A stretch of 64,000 bases of DNA. It comes from Ligilactobacillus ubinensis (GTDB taxonomy: Bacteria; Bacillota; Bacilli; Lactobacillales; Lactobacillaceae). The position numbers and the translations under genes are program-made. Positions 36,768-46,660 of the stretch are shown here, one piece after another. Location of the stretch: NCBI RefSeq assembly GCF_024160875.1, contig NZ_JAIULA010000006.1, positions 58,959-122,958 on the forward strand, read 5' to 3'. Numbering within the stretch: position 1 is the stretch's first letter; each line of letters starts with the position of its first letter. The notes below the pieces were generated by a model. It was not told the DNA's origin. It did no database searches and was given only the letters and a program-made list of their open reading frames with translations.

Positions 36768-36998
36768 TAAACTTTCTTCTCATCCTCTCTAATAACATAG
36801 ATAACTATATTTTAGTATAAGTCACTGCCCTTTCATGCTACCCTTTCAAGTATTGCCTTGACTCCATTTTTACAGTAATATAATAATTTATGTTAATTTT
36901 TTCACTGTAAATAAAGAATATGAACTTTGCTAAAAAACAAAATCCATATTATCCCTATAATTAAGTATATGCTATTTATCAAATAATTTCCTGCTATT

Positions 36999-38276
36999 TT
37001 ACCTATCTAATTTTGAATGCTTTGATGTCTCAAGCATTCTAATATATACGATTAGACTTACAAATACCGCAGCAGACACATAATAGAAGAACCAGTTTTC
37101 ATGATGAATTGTTTTTAACCACAATGCCACATATTCTACTGTTCCACCAAAAATTGCCACCGTTAGCCCATATGGTAGCCCTACACCTAACGCTCTAATC
37201 TCAGTTGGAAAAAGTTCCGCTTTCACAACTGCATTAATTGAAGTATAACCACTAACAATCATCAAACCCGCAAGCATTAACAAAAAGGCACTTAATGGGC
37301 TATCAAAAGCCTGTAATCCCATAAAAATTGGAACCGTGAGTAGAGTACCTAAAATTCCAAACCAATATAATAATGGTTTACGCCCAATCTTATCTGAAAT
37401 ATGACCAAAAACCGGCTGCATAATCATAAAAATTAATAATGCCAAAAAATTAATTTCTGTAGTCAATCTCGTAGGTAATCCCAATGTATTAATCATATAC
37501 TTTTGCATATATGTTGTATACGTATAAAAAGCAATTGTACCACCAAATGTTAATCCAATTACAGTTAATACTTGTCCTGGATATTTAGCTAATTGTTTTA
37601 AGGTTCCTTTAGGGCCTTTATTTTGGGCGGTATTTTTAAATTGATCAGTTTCATCCATAGACAATCTTAAATATAAAACAATTAATGCACCAATTGCACC
37701 AATGACAAAAGGTATTCTCCATGCCCAAGCACGTAGTTGTGTATCATTGAAAAATAATTGCAATAATATTTGGACAATTAAAGCTAGCAACTGTCCACTA
37801 ATCAGTGTCACATATTGAAAAGAAGCATAATATCCTCTGCGATTTGAACTTGCCATTTCAGAAAGATAAGTTGCTGAAATACCATACTCTCCTCCTAACG
37901 AAACACCTTGAATCAAACGAATTAACACCAATATAATCGGTGATAAAACTCCAATTGTCTCATATGTAGGCACAATTGCGATTAGTAAAGATCCACAAGC
38001 CATAATAACTACAGATAGAGTTAATGCAAAACGTCGTCCATGCTGATCTGCCAACTTTCCCATTATAAAACTTCCAAATGGCCGCATCAAAAAACCAACT
38101 GCAAATACAGCTGCTGCACTTAGTAATTCGACTGTTTGATTGTTGCTTGGGAAAAAAGAATTAGCAAAATAAATAGCAAATGAAGCATATATATACCAAT
38201 CAAACCATTCAATCATGTTGCCTAATGAACCTTTTATAATGTTGCTTGCAATTTTTCTCTCTTTTTTCTTTTCCAA
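36999..38276 (-). CDS. MHS-family metabolite:H+ symporter
   Basis: A 425-residue 12-TM MFS carrier of the metabolite:H+ symporter family (relatives of ProP, KgtP, ShiA and citrate carriers). Diagnostic segments are NMIEWFDWYIYASFAIYF, GFLMRPFGSFIMGKLADQHG and QGVSLGGEYGISATYLSE. The start is a TTG behind AGGAGG (7-base spacing). Being 1.7 kb from the citrate/malate locus it might import a di- or tricarboxylate, but this is only suggestive. Confidence 0.88.
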   Translation of the reverse strand: MEKKKERKIASNIIKGSLGNMIEWFDWYIYASFAIYFANSFFPSNNQTVELLSAAAVFAVGFLMRPFGSFIMGKLADQHGRRFALTLSVVIMACGSLLIAIVPTYETIGVLSPIILVLIRLIQGVSLGGEYGISATYLSEMASSNRRGYYASFQYVTLISGQLLALIVQILLQLFFNDTQLRAWAWRIPFVIGAIGALIVLYLRLSMDETDQFKNTAQNKGPKGTLKQLAKYPGQVLTVIGLTFGGTIAFYTYTTYMQKYMINTLGLPTRLTTEINFLALLIFMIMQPVFGHISDKIGRKPLLYWFGILGTLLTVPIFMGLQAFDSPLSAFLLMLAGLMIVSGYTSINAVVKAELFPTEIRALGVGLPYGLTVAIFGGTVEYVALWLKTIHHENWFFYYVSAAVFVSLIVYIRMLETSKHSKLDR

Positions 38277-38723
38277 AATTAAGCCTCCTATGCCAAATCC
38301 TAAGATGATTTCAATGTAATCAATTATTACATATATTTATTTTTTTATTTTCAGCATAACAATGTTATAAATAGCGCTCTAACAATTATTTATTCCTAAT
38401 AAGCTGACTAATAAAAAGTTAAATTGACACAAAATTAGATTATTCAAATAAAAAAATTAAGAATCATCATAAAACAGTATTTCATTGTGACTTAATCTTA
38501 CATCGAATTAATCGACACGTCTAGTCTCTAACTAGCAAAATGCGAACTTATAACAAACAATGTTATCTTTTATTCGCAAACTAGCATACTTTTTTATGTT
38601 ACTTAGTCATACTGAAGTTATTTAACTAATTGACTGCTTCTTAAAACAAAAATAAATCCTGACAAACTAGCCATTGCTACTTAGTGTCAGAATCTATTAT
38701 GCCTATTGTTACTATAAATCTAT
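38277..38723. other. 447-base AT-rich intergenic region
   Basis: It includes the promoter region of the MHS carrier and, near 38655-38695, an imperfect hairpin (CTGACA...TGTCAG) that on the minus strand is followed by a T-rich stretch and may terminate the LPXTG gene. No credible reading frame was seen. Confidence 0.4.
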
Positions 38724-40253
38724 CTAGAAAAATTTTCGTTTCTTAAATCTTAAACCAAAGAGTCCAGCAATTGCTACTATAATTGCACCTATAATTGAAA
38801 ATTCAGAATTATTAATTGTCCCTGTTTGTGGTAAAGCTGTTATTTTTTGGGCCTTCACACCAGTTGCAATTGTTTTATTCACAATAACTTTGTTAGGTGC
38901 TAGAGCCGCTACTTTACTCTTCTGTTCTATTTTAGTAGCGCTCATAGGCTCTTTTTTTACAAAAGTAGCATTTGCATTATCTTTTGTAATTATCTCTTTA
39001 TTGCGTTTGCTTGAAGTATTAGAAGACGTATTTGCTAGCAAATTATCTTTTGTCGTTAGCTTATTGCTAAGTGCAAGTTTATCAGTATCTAGTTTCTCAG
39101 TTGCTGTATCAAACCTTGTAGCATCTTGGATTAAGTCAGGTGCTATAAATTCCAAATGAATCTGACCATATTTATCTGTTGCAAAAGCAAAATATTCCAT
39201 ACTATCCGTTGTACTATAATGTGCTACATTTGTAATTGATAAACTGTGTTGCCAGTTAGAACCCGAATCTGCAAACAACATATATGTAATCGTATAGTAG
39301 ATAGCACTTTTAAGGTTATCTAAACTAATATTATTCGTTGCTATATTGCTAGTTAGAAATCCCTCACTTAAATCTTCATAATAATTACTACCTGTAACTA
39401 ATCCGTATTCACCTGCAACGGTACTGATTGCCGCCACGTCATGTTCATTTTTGTCAAATAATTCCCAGTTATCGCTATCATAACGCTTTGCTACTGCCTG
39501 CGCAAAATCTAGCGCACCCTTTGAAACTGTTATATTTACTGTTCCCAATTGATCCCTTACTTGGTTAATTAATCCGGCTGCAAATTCGGATAATGCTACT
39601 CTTTGCGCTTGAGTTAGATTATCAATATCTGTAATTTTTACATCAGCATCTGCCATATTCGTTTTATATGTATTTTGATCTAAGGATTTGGCTACCAGTT
39701 CAACTAGCTCGCTATCGTCTTCTGTGCCCGATTTATAGAAAGCTTCTAGCGCATTGCCATAACCACTTGGTAATGTAATTGTATTACCATCTACTGCATC
39801 ATTTTCCGTAGCTTTTGTACTCTCAACTGCATCAGTTGTTTGTGTTTCTGAATTACCTGTACTTGTCGCTTCAGCCGCAGCTATTATACTCGTTGTAGCT
39901 GTACTATTTGTGTCAGCTTGAATGCTTGCGGTTGTAGACCTATCCGCATTTATTTTTTCTGTAGTCGAACTAGAACTGCTGCTTGCCATTTTGTCACTGC
40001 TATTACTCTCGTTCTTGCTTTCATCAATACTACTTGAAGAGGTAATTGTATTTGCTTGCGAAACTTGCACAGTTTGTGTTTGTTCTGCAACCGTTGCTGT
40101 TGTCTGACTGCTTGTAGATAGCGCTGTTGAACTACTACTTATCGAACTAGTAGCAGTATCTGCATTTACTTTTGTAACTCCACCAACACCTAGTGATATG
40201 ACTGCCGTTGTCGCTACGATGACTAAATTGTTATTTTTTTTACTTTTTGACAT
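38724..40253 (-). CDS. Sortase-anchored SEC10/PgrA-like surface protein
   Basis: A 509-residue secreted protein. Residues 1-31 are a signal peptide ending near KVNADT. Residues 35-155 are a Ser/Thr-rich stalk. Residues 160-370 form a CAP-like SEC10/PgrA surface-exclusion domain (ALSEFAAGLINQVRDQLGT, NEHDVAAIST, YTITYMLFADSGSNWQHSLS). The C-terminus has a cell-wall sorting signal: LPQTG at 474-478, hydrophobic helix, KKRKFF tail. RBS GGGGGG precedes the ATG. Such proteins have been linked to adhesion and, in enterococcal plasmids, to conjugation exclusion; no conjugation genes are nearby. Confidence 0.88.
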   Translation of the reverse strand: MSKSKKNNNLVIVATTAVISLGVGGVTKVNADTATSSISSSSTALSTSSQTTATVAEQTQTVQVSQANTITSSSSIDESKNESNSSDKMASSSSSSTTEKINADRSTTASIQADTNSTATTSIIAAAEATSTGNSETQTTDAVESTKATENDAVDGNTITLPSGYGNALEAFYKSGTEDDSELVELVAKSLDQNTYKTNMADADVKITDIDNLTQAQRVALSEFAAGLINQVRDQLGTVNITVSKGALDFAQAVAKRYDSDNWELFDKNEHDVAAISTVAGEYGLVTGSNYYEDLSEGFLTSNIATNNISLDNLKSAIYYTITYMLFADSGSNWQHSLSITNVAHYSTTDSMEYFAFATDKYGQIHLEFIAPDLIQDATRFDTATEKLDTDKLALSNKLTTKDNLLANTSSNTSSKRNKEIITKDNANATFVKKEPMSATKIEQKSKVAALAPNKVIVNKTIATGVKAQKITALPQTGTINNSEFSIIGAIIVAIAGLFGLRFKKRKFF

Positions 40254-40514
40254 AAATATCCCCCCTATTCAAGCCCTAGCCTATATTAATTAATTCTTTG
40301 TCACACTACTATTTTAAACATCATTCTTATTTAATTAAAAAATATTAGTTTTTATTCTAAAATTAAGTTTTACATTTCTAACGAACCAATGTCAATACGT
40401 CATTTTCAATTGTCTCATTATACTGCTGTTTTGCTTGTTCTATCAGGTATATAACTTTCTTACCTCGTAGGTTTATGTTACATTTAAAATATAAAATACG
40501 AAAGGATTGTCACA

Positions 40515-43169
40515 ATGAATAAGCAAAAATATCACCAACTTTCTGTTGAAGAAACTCTGCATGACTTTAAAACACAGCCGACTGGTCTCTCCATAAATGA
40601 AGTCGATGAACGATTACAAAAATACGGTCCTAATCTTTTGAGTGAGCAAAAGAAAAGTTCTCTGCTCCAAAAATTCATCGCACAATTTAAAGACCTAATG
40701 ATTGTAATCTTAATGGTAGCCGCTTTAATCGCTGCATTTGCAGGTGATTTATCAGATGCCATTATCATCTTTTTGGTTATTATCTTAAACGCTGTTTTTG
40801 GTGTTTTCCAAGAAGCCAAAGCGGAAAATGCAATTGATGCGTTAAAAGAGATGACAACTCCATCTTCACGCGTTATCCGCTCGAATACAATTCAAACCGT
40901 GAAAAGCTCTGATTTAGTTCCTGGCGATATTATCTTACTTGAAGCAGGTGATATTATTCCTGCTGATGTTCGTTTTATAAAAGCTGCATCACTTAAAGTT
41001 GAAGAAGCTGCTTTAACCGGAGAATCTGTTCCAGTTAATAAGAATACTGCCGCAATCTCACAAGCAGATATTTCACTTGGAGACAGAAAGAATCTAGGTT
41101 ACATGAACACTAGTATCACCTATGGTACTGCCACCGCTGTAGTCACTACCACTGGAATGAATACTGAGGTCGGCCATATCGCTAATATGTTAAATAATGT
41201 CAAGCAAACAACGACCCCTCTACAAAAAAGTATCGTCCATTTAAGTAAAATATTAAGTATTCTCGTTTTAGTAATTGCAGCTCTTGTGTTTATCATTGGA
41301 ATTGTTGCTGATCGTGCTTCTGTACTTGAGATGTTACTTACCTCTATTTCGCTAGCAGTTGCGGCGATTCCAGAAGGTCTTCCAGCTATTGTTACGATTA
41401 CTCTAGCGTTGGGCACTCAAACTATGGCGAAAAAAAATGCATTGATTCGTAAACTTCCAGCAGTTGAAACTCTTGGTACAACCGAGATAATTGCCTCAGA
41501 TAAGACAGGTACTTTAACTCAAAATAAAATGACTGTTGAAAGAATTTATGAATCAAATCAATTAGAAGATGTAAAAAATAAGGATGCTAAAAACATTCAG
41601 AGTAGTTTGATGCAAGCTATGATTTTAGCTAATGATAGTCAACAAAGCGCTGATGGACTTTTGGGTGATCCAACCGAAACAGCGCTAATTCAATACTACT
41701 TGGATAACTCAACTGACGTTTCAGATATTATAACTAATTATCCACGTCTTTTTTCATTACCTTTTGACTCTGAAAGAAAACTAATGTCAGTTATTGTCGA
41801 AAAAAACGGTGAAAAGTTTTTATTCATTAAAGGTGCTGTTGATGAGTTACTGAAACGTACTGTGTCTATTGAGATTAATAATCAAATCACACCACTTTCT
41901 GCTAATGCTCGTGCAGAAATTTTACAAGTTAATCAACAGATGGCTCAGCTTGCTCTTCGTGTCTTGGCTTTTGCCTATCGACCTCTAGCTGAAATACCTG
42001 AAAACCCAACATCACTTAATCTAGAACAAGAACTAATTTTTACTGGAATGGTTGGAATGATTGATCCTGAGCGACCTGAAGTTAAAGATGCCATACGCCA
42101 AGCAAAATCTGCTGGGATTAAAACATTAATGATTACCGGTGATCATAAAGACACCGCTGCAGCTATCGCAACCCGTTTAGGAATTTTGGACGCAGCTACT
42201 TTCCCCAATAGTGTTATTACCGGTACACAATTAGATCAACTATCAACTGAAGAATTAAATCAAACAGTTGAAAACTATTCAGTATATGCTAGAGTTGCTC
42301 CTGAACATAAAGTTAGAATTGTGAAAGCGTGGCAGCAAAAAGGAAAAATTGTTGCTATGACAGGCGATGGCGTTAATGACGCACCTGCTTTAAAAACAGC
42401 AGATATTGGGGTTGGTATGGGCATTACTGGTACAGAAGTATCTAAAAATGCCAGTGACATTGTTCTTGCTGATGATAATTTTGCAACTATCATCACAGCT
42501 GTTAAAGAAGGTCGCAAAGTTTTTGCCAATATTCAAAAAGCTATCCAGTATCTCTTGTCTGCCAACTTAGGTGAAGTTCTTACTTTGTTTCTCATGACCA
42601 TGTTGGGTTGGGATATTTTTGCTCCAGCACAGATTCTTTGGATTAATCTTGTAACTGACACTTTCCCAGCAATTGCGTTAGGTATTGAACAAGCTGAAAG
42701 CTCAATCATGCAAAGAAAGCCTCGTGGTACTAAATCTAGCTTCTTTAGTGATGGTGTGCTTTCTAGCATCACTTATCAAGGGTTATTAGAAGGCACATTA
42801 ACGCTTGGTGTTTATTGGCTAGCAATTAACTACCCATTACACTCTTCTCAAGCCTTAATTCATGCTGATGCTTTAACAATGGCGTTTGCAACTTTGGGAT
42901 TAATCCAGATTTTCCATGCTTTTAACTCAAAATCGTTGCATGGAACTATCTTTACAAAAGATCTTTTTGCTAATAAAATGTTTAACTGGTCTATTTTAAT
43001 CTCGACAGTTCTTTTATTTGCAACAATTCTAATTCCATCTTTCAACGATATTTTTAAAGTTAGTCATTTAGCCCCTCAGCAATGGTTGATTGTTCTTATA
43101 GCTGGGGTATTGATGCTCATCATTGTTGAATTAGTTAAATTAATACAACGTACTTTCTTTACCAAATAA
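40515..43169 (+). CDS. Calcium-type P-type ATPase (P2A)
   Basis: An 884-residue cation pump. The phosphorylated residue is D329 in SDKTGTLTQNKMTVE. Other hallmarks are LTGES in the actuator domain, TGDGVNDAPALK in the P domain, PEGLP in TM4 and NLVTDTFPAIALG in TM6, where the Asn and Asp match calcium-coordinating positions of SERCA-type pumps. It most likely exports Ca2+, though some relatives move Mn2+. AAAGGATT precedes the ATG. It is monocistronic with a strong terminator. Confidence 0.92.
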   Translation: MNKQKYHQLSVEETLHDFKTQPTGLSINEVDERLQKYGPNLLSEQKKSSLLQKFIAQFKDLMIVILMVAALIAAFAGDLSDAIIIFLVIILNAVFGVFQEAKAENAIDALKEMTTPSSRVIRSNTIQTVKSSDLVPGDIILLEAGDIIPADVRFIKAASLKVEEAALTGESVPVNKNTAAISQADISLGDRKNLGYMNTSITYGTATAVVTTTGMNTEVGHIANMLNNVKQTTTPLQKSIVHLSKILSILVLVIAALVFIIGIVADRASVLEMLLTSISLAVAAIPEGLPAIVTITLALGTQTMAKKNALIRKLPAVETLGTTEIIASDKTGTLTQNKMTVERIYESNQLEDVKNKDAKNIQSSLMQAMILANDSQQSADGLLGDPTETALIQYYLDNSTDVSDIITNYPRLFSLPFDSERKLMSVIVEKNGEKFLFIKGAVDELLKRTVSIEINNQITPLSANARAEILQVNQQMAQLALRVLAFAYRPLAEIPENPTSLNLEQELIFTGMVGMIDPERPEVKDAIRQAKSAGIKTLMITGDHKDTAAAIATRLGILDAATFPNSVITGTQLDQLSTEELNQTVENYSVYARVAPEHKVRIVKAWQQKGKIVAMTGDGVNDAPALKTADIGVGMGITGTEVSKNASDIVLADDNFATIITAVKEGRKVFANIQKAIQYLLSANLGEVLTLFLMTMLGWDIFAPAQILWINLVTDTFPAIALGIEQAESSIMQRKPRGTKSSFFSDGVLSSITYQGLLEGTLTLGVYWLAINYPLHSSQALIHADALTMAFATLGLIQIFHAFNSKSLHGTIFTKDLFANKMFNWSILISTVLLFATILIPSFNDIFKVSHLAPQQWLIVLIAGVLMLIIVELVKLIQRTFFTK

Positions 43170-43480
43170 CTAGCTCTTTTGGTCTTTATTATTTGTTTGG
43201 TGGATACAAACACGTTGAACTGTATATACTGAGTCTGAGACAAAAATCTCAGACTTTTTTGTCTCAAACTACTTAGTTCTCAAATATCCCTCCCAAAAAA
43301 TACTATGTTCAAGCAATTGAAATCTTATATCTTTTTTTAACAAATTACAAATACTCATGATTTTACTGATTAGCTTAATTTTTTCCTAATTCATATAATA
43401 AAATTAACTACTTTTTTCTTAAAATTACTTTACAATATAGTTACATTGAAAAATATACTTTAATTCTGGGGGAATTAAGT
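43170..43480. other. Intergenic region before the serine hydrolase gene
   Basis: It contains the terminator at 43233-43261 and an AT-rich leader for the next gene ending in the RBS GGGGGA at 43468-43473. Nothing else was recognised. Confidence 0.5.
43233..43261 (+). terminator. Rho-independent terminator of the P-type ATPase gene
   Basis: GTCTGAGA-CAAAAA-TCTCAGAC followed by TTTTTTG. It lies about 60 bases after the stop codon. Confidence 0.9.
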
Positions 43481-44617
43481 TTGAAAAAAATATTTTATCT
43501 ACTTGTTTTGGGTATAATCGTTATTCTCATCATTTTATTTACTGTTTCAAAAATTAACAAACAAGAAACGCACCTAAACAGTAGTACTGCTGTCATTAAA
43601 AAAAGCAGTGCAAAAAAAGCGTCTACAAAACATCACCATCAAAAAAAGGATACTACACTATCCACTATTGACTTGAATGAAAATCTCGATAATATCCTTC
43701 TTAAAGCTAATTTTAACGGAACAGCTTTAATTGTTAAAAATAATAAAATACTCTTACGCAAAGGTTATGGTTACGCTAACTTTTCAACAAAAAAACTAAA
43801 CACACCTAATACCCTCTATTTAATTGCATCAACGCAAAAAGCCTTTATCGCCACCAGTATTTTACAGCTCGATCAACAACACAAGTTATCTATTGATGAT
43901 CCAATTAGCAAATTCCTGCCACATTTTCCAAACGGAAATCAAATAAAACTACGCAATTTTCTAACTCATACCTCCAGTATTGTGGGTCGTTCAGAAGATT
44001 CACAAACAAAAACACTTGATCAAATGATTTTTGAAATTGAAGGCCATGGCACACAAGGTCCGATAGGTAAATGGAAATATGAGGACTCTAACTACACTGT
44101 ATTGGTAAAAGTTTTAGAAAAAGTTACTGGTGAGAGTTTTAGAGTTTATTTAAATCAGCATCTTTTCCACCCTACTAATATTACACAAGTTGGCTATGTA
44201 ACTAGTGATTTTAATAATTTAGCTGATGCGTCTAGCGGCTATGTTGAAGAAAATAATCAATTAAAAGCTAATCCGCTACCCAACGTTTCTCAATTGTATG
44301 GTGTTGGAGATATGTTCATGGATATCAATTCGATGTACAAATTTGACAAAGCCTTAGTCGCTAATAAATTTTTAGATACAGCTCACTTAAATGAAATGTT
44401 TACGCCTGGTAGCAGTTCTCACTATGCGATGGGTTTCTATAATGATCCTGGATTAATTATTAATCGTGGTTATCTGTCAGGTTGGGTTATCTCTAACGGT
44501 TTCACGCATGATGGTAAAGATTTTATTTTACTCTTTTCAAATGTTAAAAATAAAAATGTTTCGCTTGGAAAACTCAATGACCAAATCTTAGGTGCTTTAA
44601 GTCAAATACATGGTTGA
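43481..44617 (+). CDS. Class C beta-lactamase-like serine hydrolase, membrane-anchored
   Basis: A 378-residue protein with an N-terminal TM anchor (residues 5-24), a Lys/Ser/His-rich spacer (35-60) and a beta-lactamase-family domain. The active-site Ser-x-x-Lys is STQK in LYLIASTQKAFIATS, and the second motif is in KYEDSNYTVLVKVLEKVTG. It resembles penicillin-binding-protein-like esterases or D-Ala-D-Ala carboxypeptidase homologues found in lactobacilli, acting outside the membrane on cell wall or small esters. The start is TTG, behind GGGGGA. Confidence 0.85.
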   Translation: MKKIFYLLVLGIIVILIILFTVSKINKQETHLNSSTAVIKKSSAKKASTKHHHQKKDTTLSTIDLNENLDNILLKANFNGTALIVKNNKILLRKGYGYANFSTKKLNTPNTLYLIASTQKAFIATSILQLDQQHKLSIDDPISKFLPHFPNGNQIKLRNFLTHTSSIVGRSEDSQTKTLDQMIFEIEGHGTQGPIGKWKYEDSNYTVLVKVLEKVTGESFRVYLNQHLFHPTNITQVGYVTSDFNNLADASSGYVEENNQLKANPLPNVSQLYGVGDMFMDINSMYKFDKALVANKFLDTAHLNEMFTPGSSSHYAMGFYNDPGLIINRGYLSGWVISNGFTHDGKDFILLFSNVKNKNVSLGKLNDQILGALSQIHG

Positions 44618-44688
44618 AATTGTTTTATTTTGTTTTTCTAAATATTAGTTTATTTTCTATAATATTGAATACAATTAAAAATATTTAT

Positions 44689-44717
44689 TTGCAGTATAAG
44701 TCGTTTTCATGTATACT
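44689..44717 (+). promoter_or_regulatory. Promoter of the riboflavin operon
   Basis: TTGCAG (44689-44694), 17-base spacer, TATACT (44712-44717), about 25 bases upstream of the FMN riboswitch. Confidence 0.75.
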
Positions 44718-44741
44718 ATCTCTCGAAAACTGAATACAGAT

Positions 44742-44869
44742 TTCTTCGGGGCAGGGTGTAATTCCCGACCGACGGTAATAACTTCTTAGTTAAAGTCCGT
44801 GAGCTGCATCAAGCAGTGGATCCAGTGTAAGTCTGGAACCGACAGTTATAGTCTGGATGGGAGAAGAAA
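44742..44869 (+). promoter_or_regulatory. FMN riboswitch (RFN element)
   Basis: The conserved RFN core is evident: GGGGCAGGGTG, TTCCCGACCGACGGT, AGTCCGTGAG, a variable stem, GGATCCAGTG, TCTGGAACCGACAGT and GTCTGGATGGGAGAAG. The first and last segments (TTCTTC, GAGAAGAA) close the P1 helix. When FMN binds, transcription should stop at the terminator at 44958-44987, shutting off riboflavin synthesis. Confidence 0.97.
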
Positions 44870-44957
44870 CAATATAATTTTTCATACCAATAATATGTTT
44901 TTTTGCACATTATTGTATCTTACTCGTATGAAATCTTATTTAGCTTATCAATAAATG

Positions 44958-44987
44958 AGCCTCACATTTAATATGTGGGGCTTTTTT
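44958..44987 (+). terminator. Riboswitch-controlled attenuator of the rib operon
   Basis: A 10-bp stem AGCCTCACAT / ATGTGGGGCT (one G-U pair) followed by TTTTTT, between the riboswitch and ribD. It is the expression platform of the FMN riboswitch. The anti-terminator pairing was not resolved by eye. Confidence 0.85.
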
Positions 44988-45002
44988 CGTGAGGTGAATA
45001 AG

Positions 45003-46052
45003 GTGGAAGATTTACAATTTTTAAATCTTGCAATTATGGAAGCACAAAAAGCAAGAGATAGTACTTGGACAAACCCACTAGTTGGTGCTGTGATTGTAAA
45101 AAATCACAAAGTACTTGCTACAGGATATCATCACAAGTTTGGACAAGTTCATGCAGAAATAGATGCACTAAATAATTTAGCTGACATTCATGATGCCAGA
45201 AACGCTACAATCTATATAACACTCGAACCATGTAGTCACTATGGAAAAACACCCCCCTGTGCCAACAGGCTAATTACAGTTGGTATCAAGCGTGTTGTCA
45301 TAGGCCAAAAAGATCCCAATCCTCTAGTTGCGGGTAAGGGAATCACACTATTAGAAAATGCAGGTGTCTCCGTTGATTTAATTGGGCATACAGAATACTT
45401 AAATATGAAATACAATTTCTTCTTTAAAAATAAACGCCCTTTTATAACACTTAAATATGCCATGACACTTGATGGAAAGATAAATCAATATAAGTCTAGT
45501 AGAAGCATTATCAGTAACTATACTTCCTACTTAGATACTCAAAATCTAAGAGCAGATAATCAAGCTATTTTAATTGGAGAAACAACCTTAATTGCAGATA
45601 ATCCACAATTAAATGTTCGTACAAAAACTATGGAATTTCCACCAATTAAAATAATTTTAGTCAATAGTGCAGATAGTCTGGATTCATCTTTAAATATCTT
45701 TCAAGGTACTGAACCAGTTTGGATATTAAGTAGACGTATTTCAAAAAAGCATTGGCCCAAAAATATACAAGTATATTCCAACTCTCATTGGTCTGTTAAA
45801 GACATTATTAATTTTCTAAATAAAAAAGAAATTCAGTCTTTATTGGTAGAAGGTGGCAGTTCTATTCACGCAAAATTTGTTTCAGCAAATTTAGTTGATG
45901 AACTAGTGATATATATCGCACCTAAAATATTTGGAGGCTCTAGTTTACCAGCTATATATGGAGTAACAAACTCAAATAACTTCGATATGACTATTAAAGA
46001 CATCAGCCAATTAGATGGTGATATTCGTATTATTGCAAGGAGGACTAATTAA
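45003..46052 (+). CDS. ribD: Bifunctional deaminase/reductase RibD
   Basis: A 349-residue enzyme for the second and third steps of riboflavin synthesis. The N-terminal deaminase has the zinc motif HAEIDALNNL and EPCSHYGKTPPCANRL. The C-terminal reductase domain begins near residue 150 (RPFITLKYAMTLDGKI) and includes LVEGGSSIHAKFV. The frame has an ATG at 44955, but that lies in the attenuator stem; the GTG at 45003 behind GAGGTG is the start. First gene of ribDEBAH. Confidence 0.95.
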   Translation: MEDLQFLNLAIMEAQKARDSTWTNPLVGAVIVKNHKVLATGYHHKFGQVHAEIDALNNLADIHDARNATIYITLEPCSHYGKTPPCANRLITVGIKRVVIGQKDPNPLVAGKGITLLENAGVSVDLIGHTEYLNMKYNFFFKNKRPFITLKYAMTLDGKINQYKSSRSIISNYTSYLDTQNLRADNQAILIGETTLIADNPQLNVRTKTMEFPPIKIILVNSADSLDSSLNIFQGTEPVWILSRRISKKHWPKNIQVYSNSHWSVKDIINFLNKKEIQSLLVEGGSSIHAKFVSANLVDELVIYIAPKIFGGSSLPAIYGVTNSNNFDMTIKDISQLDGDIRIIARRTN

Positions 46053-46660
46053 TGTTCACAGGAATCATTAAAAGCGTAGGAAAGATAAAGTTTATTACAA
46101 CTACTCAGAATACATCTCATATTGGAATTAGTACATCACTTACTAAACAAATTCATACTAATATAGGCGATAGTATTGCAATTAATGGTGTTTGTTTAAC
46201 AGTTACTGCTTTTTCAAAACATGGTTTTGAAGTTGATATAATGCCAGAAACAATGCGCCGAACTACTTTAGATAATCTATTAGCTGGACAGAAAGTAAAC
46301 ATCGAACCTGCCTTGTTGCTAAGTAGCCGCTTAGATGGTCACTTAGTTCTTGGACACATAGATACAATAGCTACTTTAACAAATATTATTTTCGAAACCA
46401 ATTCACGTACACTAATATTTAAACTACCAGTAGCCTATACAAATTATGTTGTTGAAAAGGGTTCTATTGCCATTGATGGGGTTAGCTTAACCGTTGCAAG
46501 TAAAAATAACACCTTATTTTCTATTAGCTTAATTCCGCATACTCTCACAAAAACTACTCTTGAAAATTTAAAAATAGGTGATCAAGTAAATATTGAAACA
46601 GATATTTTAGGCAAATATATTTTGCAAGATACGGAGGCTAACTATGACGAAAAATATTGA
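46052..46660 (+). CDS. ribE: Riboflavin synthase alpha subunit
   Basis: A 202-residue two-repeat protein: MFTGIIKSVGKI opens the first lumazine-binding repeat and VVEKGSIAIDGVSLTV marks the second. It dismutates two 6,7-dimethyl-8-ribityllumazine molecules to riboflavin. Its ATG overlaps the ribD stop, and its end overlaps ribBA by 17 bases. RBS AGGAGG. Confidence 0.96.
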   Translation: MFTGIIKSVGKIKFITTTQNTSHIGISTSLTKQIHTNIGDSIAINGVCLTVTAFSKHGFEVDIMPETMRRTTLDNLLAGQKVNIEPALLLSSRLDGHLVLGHIDTIATLTNIIFETNSRTLIFKLPVAYTNYVVEKGSIAIDGVSLTVASKNNTLFSISLIPHTLTKTTLENLKIGDQVNIETDILGKYILQDTEANYDEKY

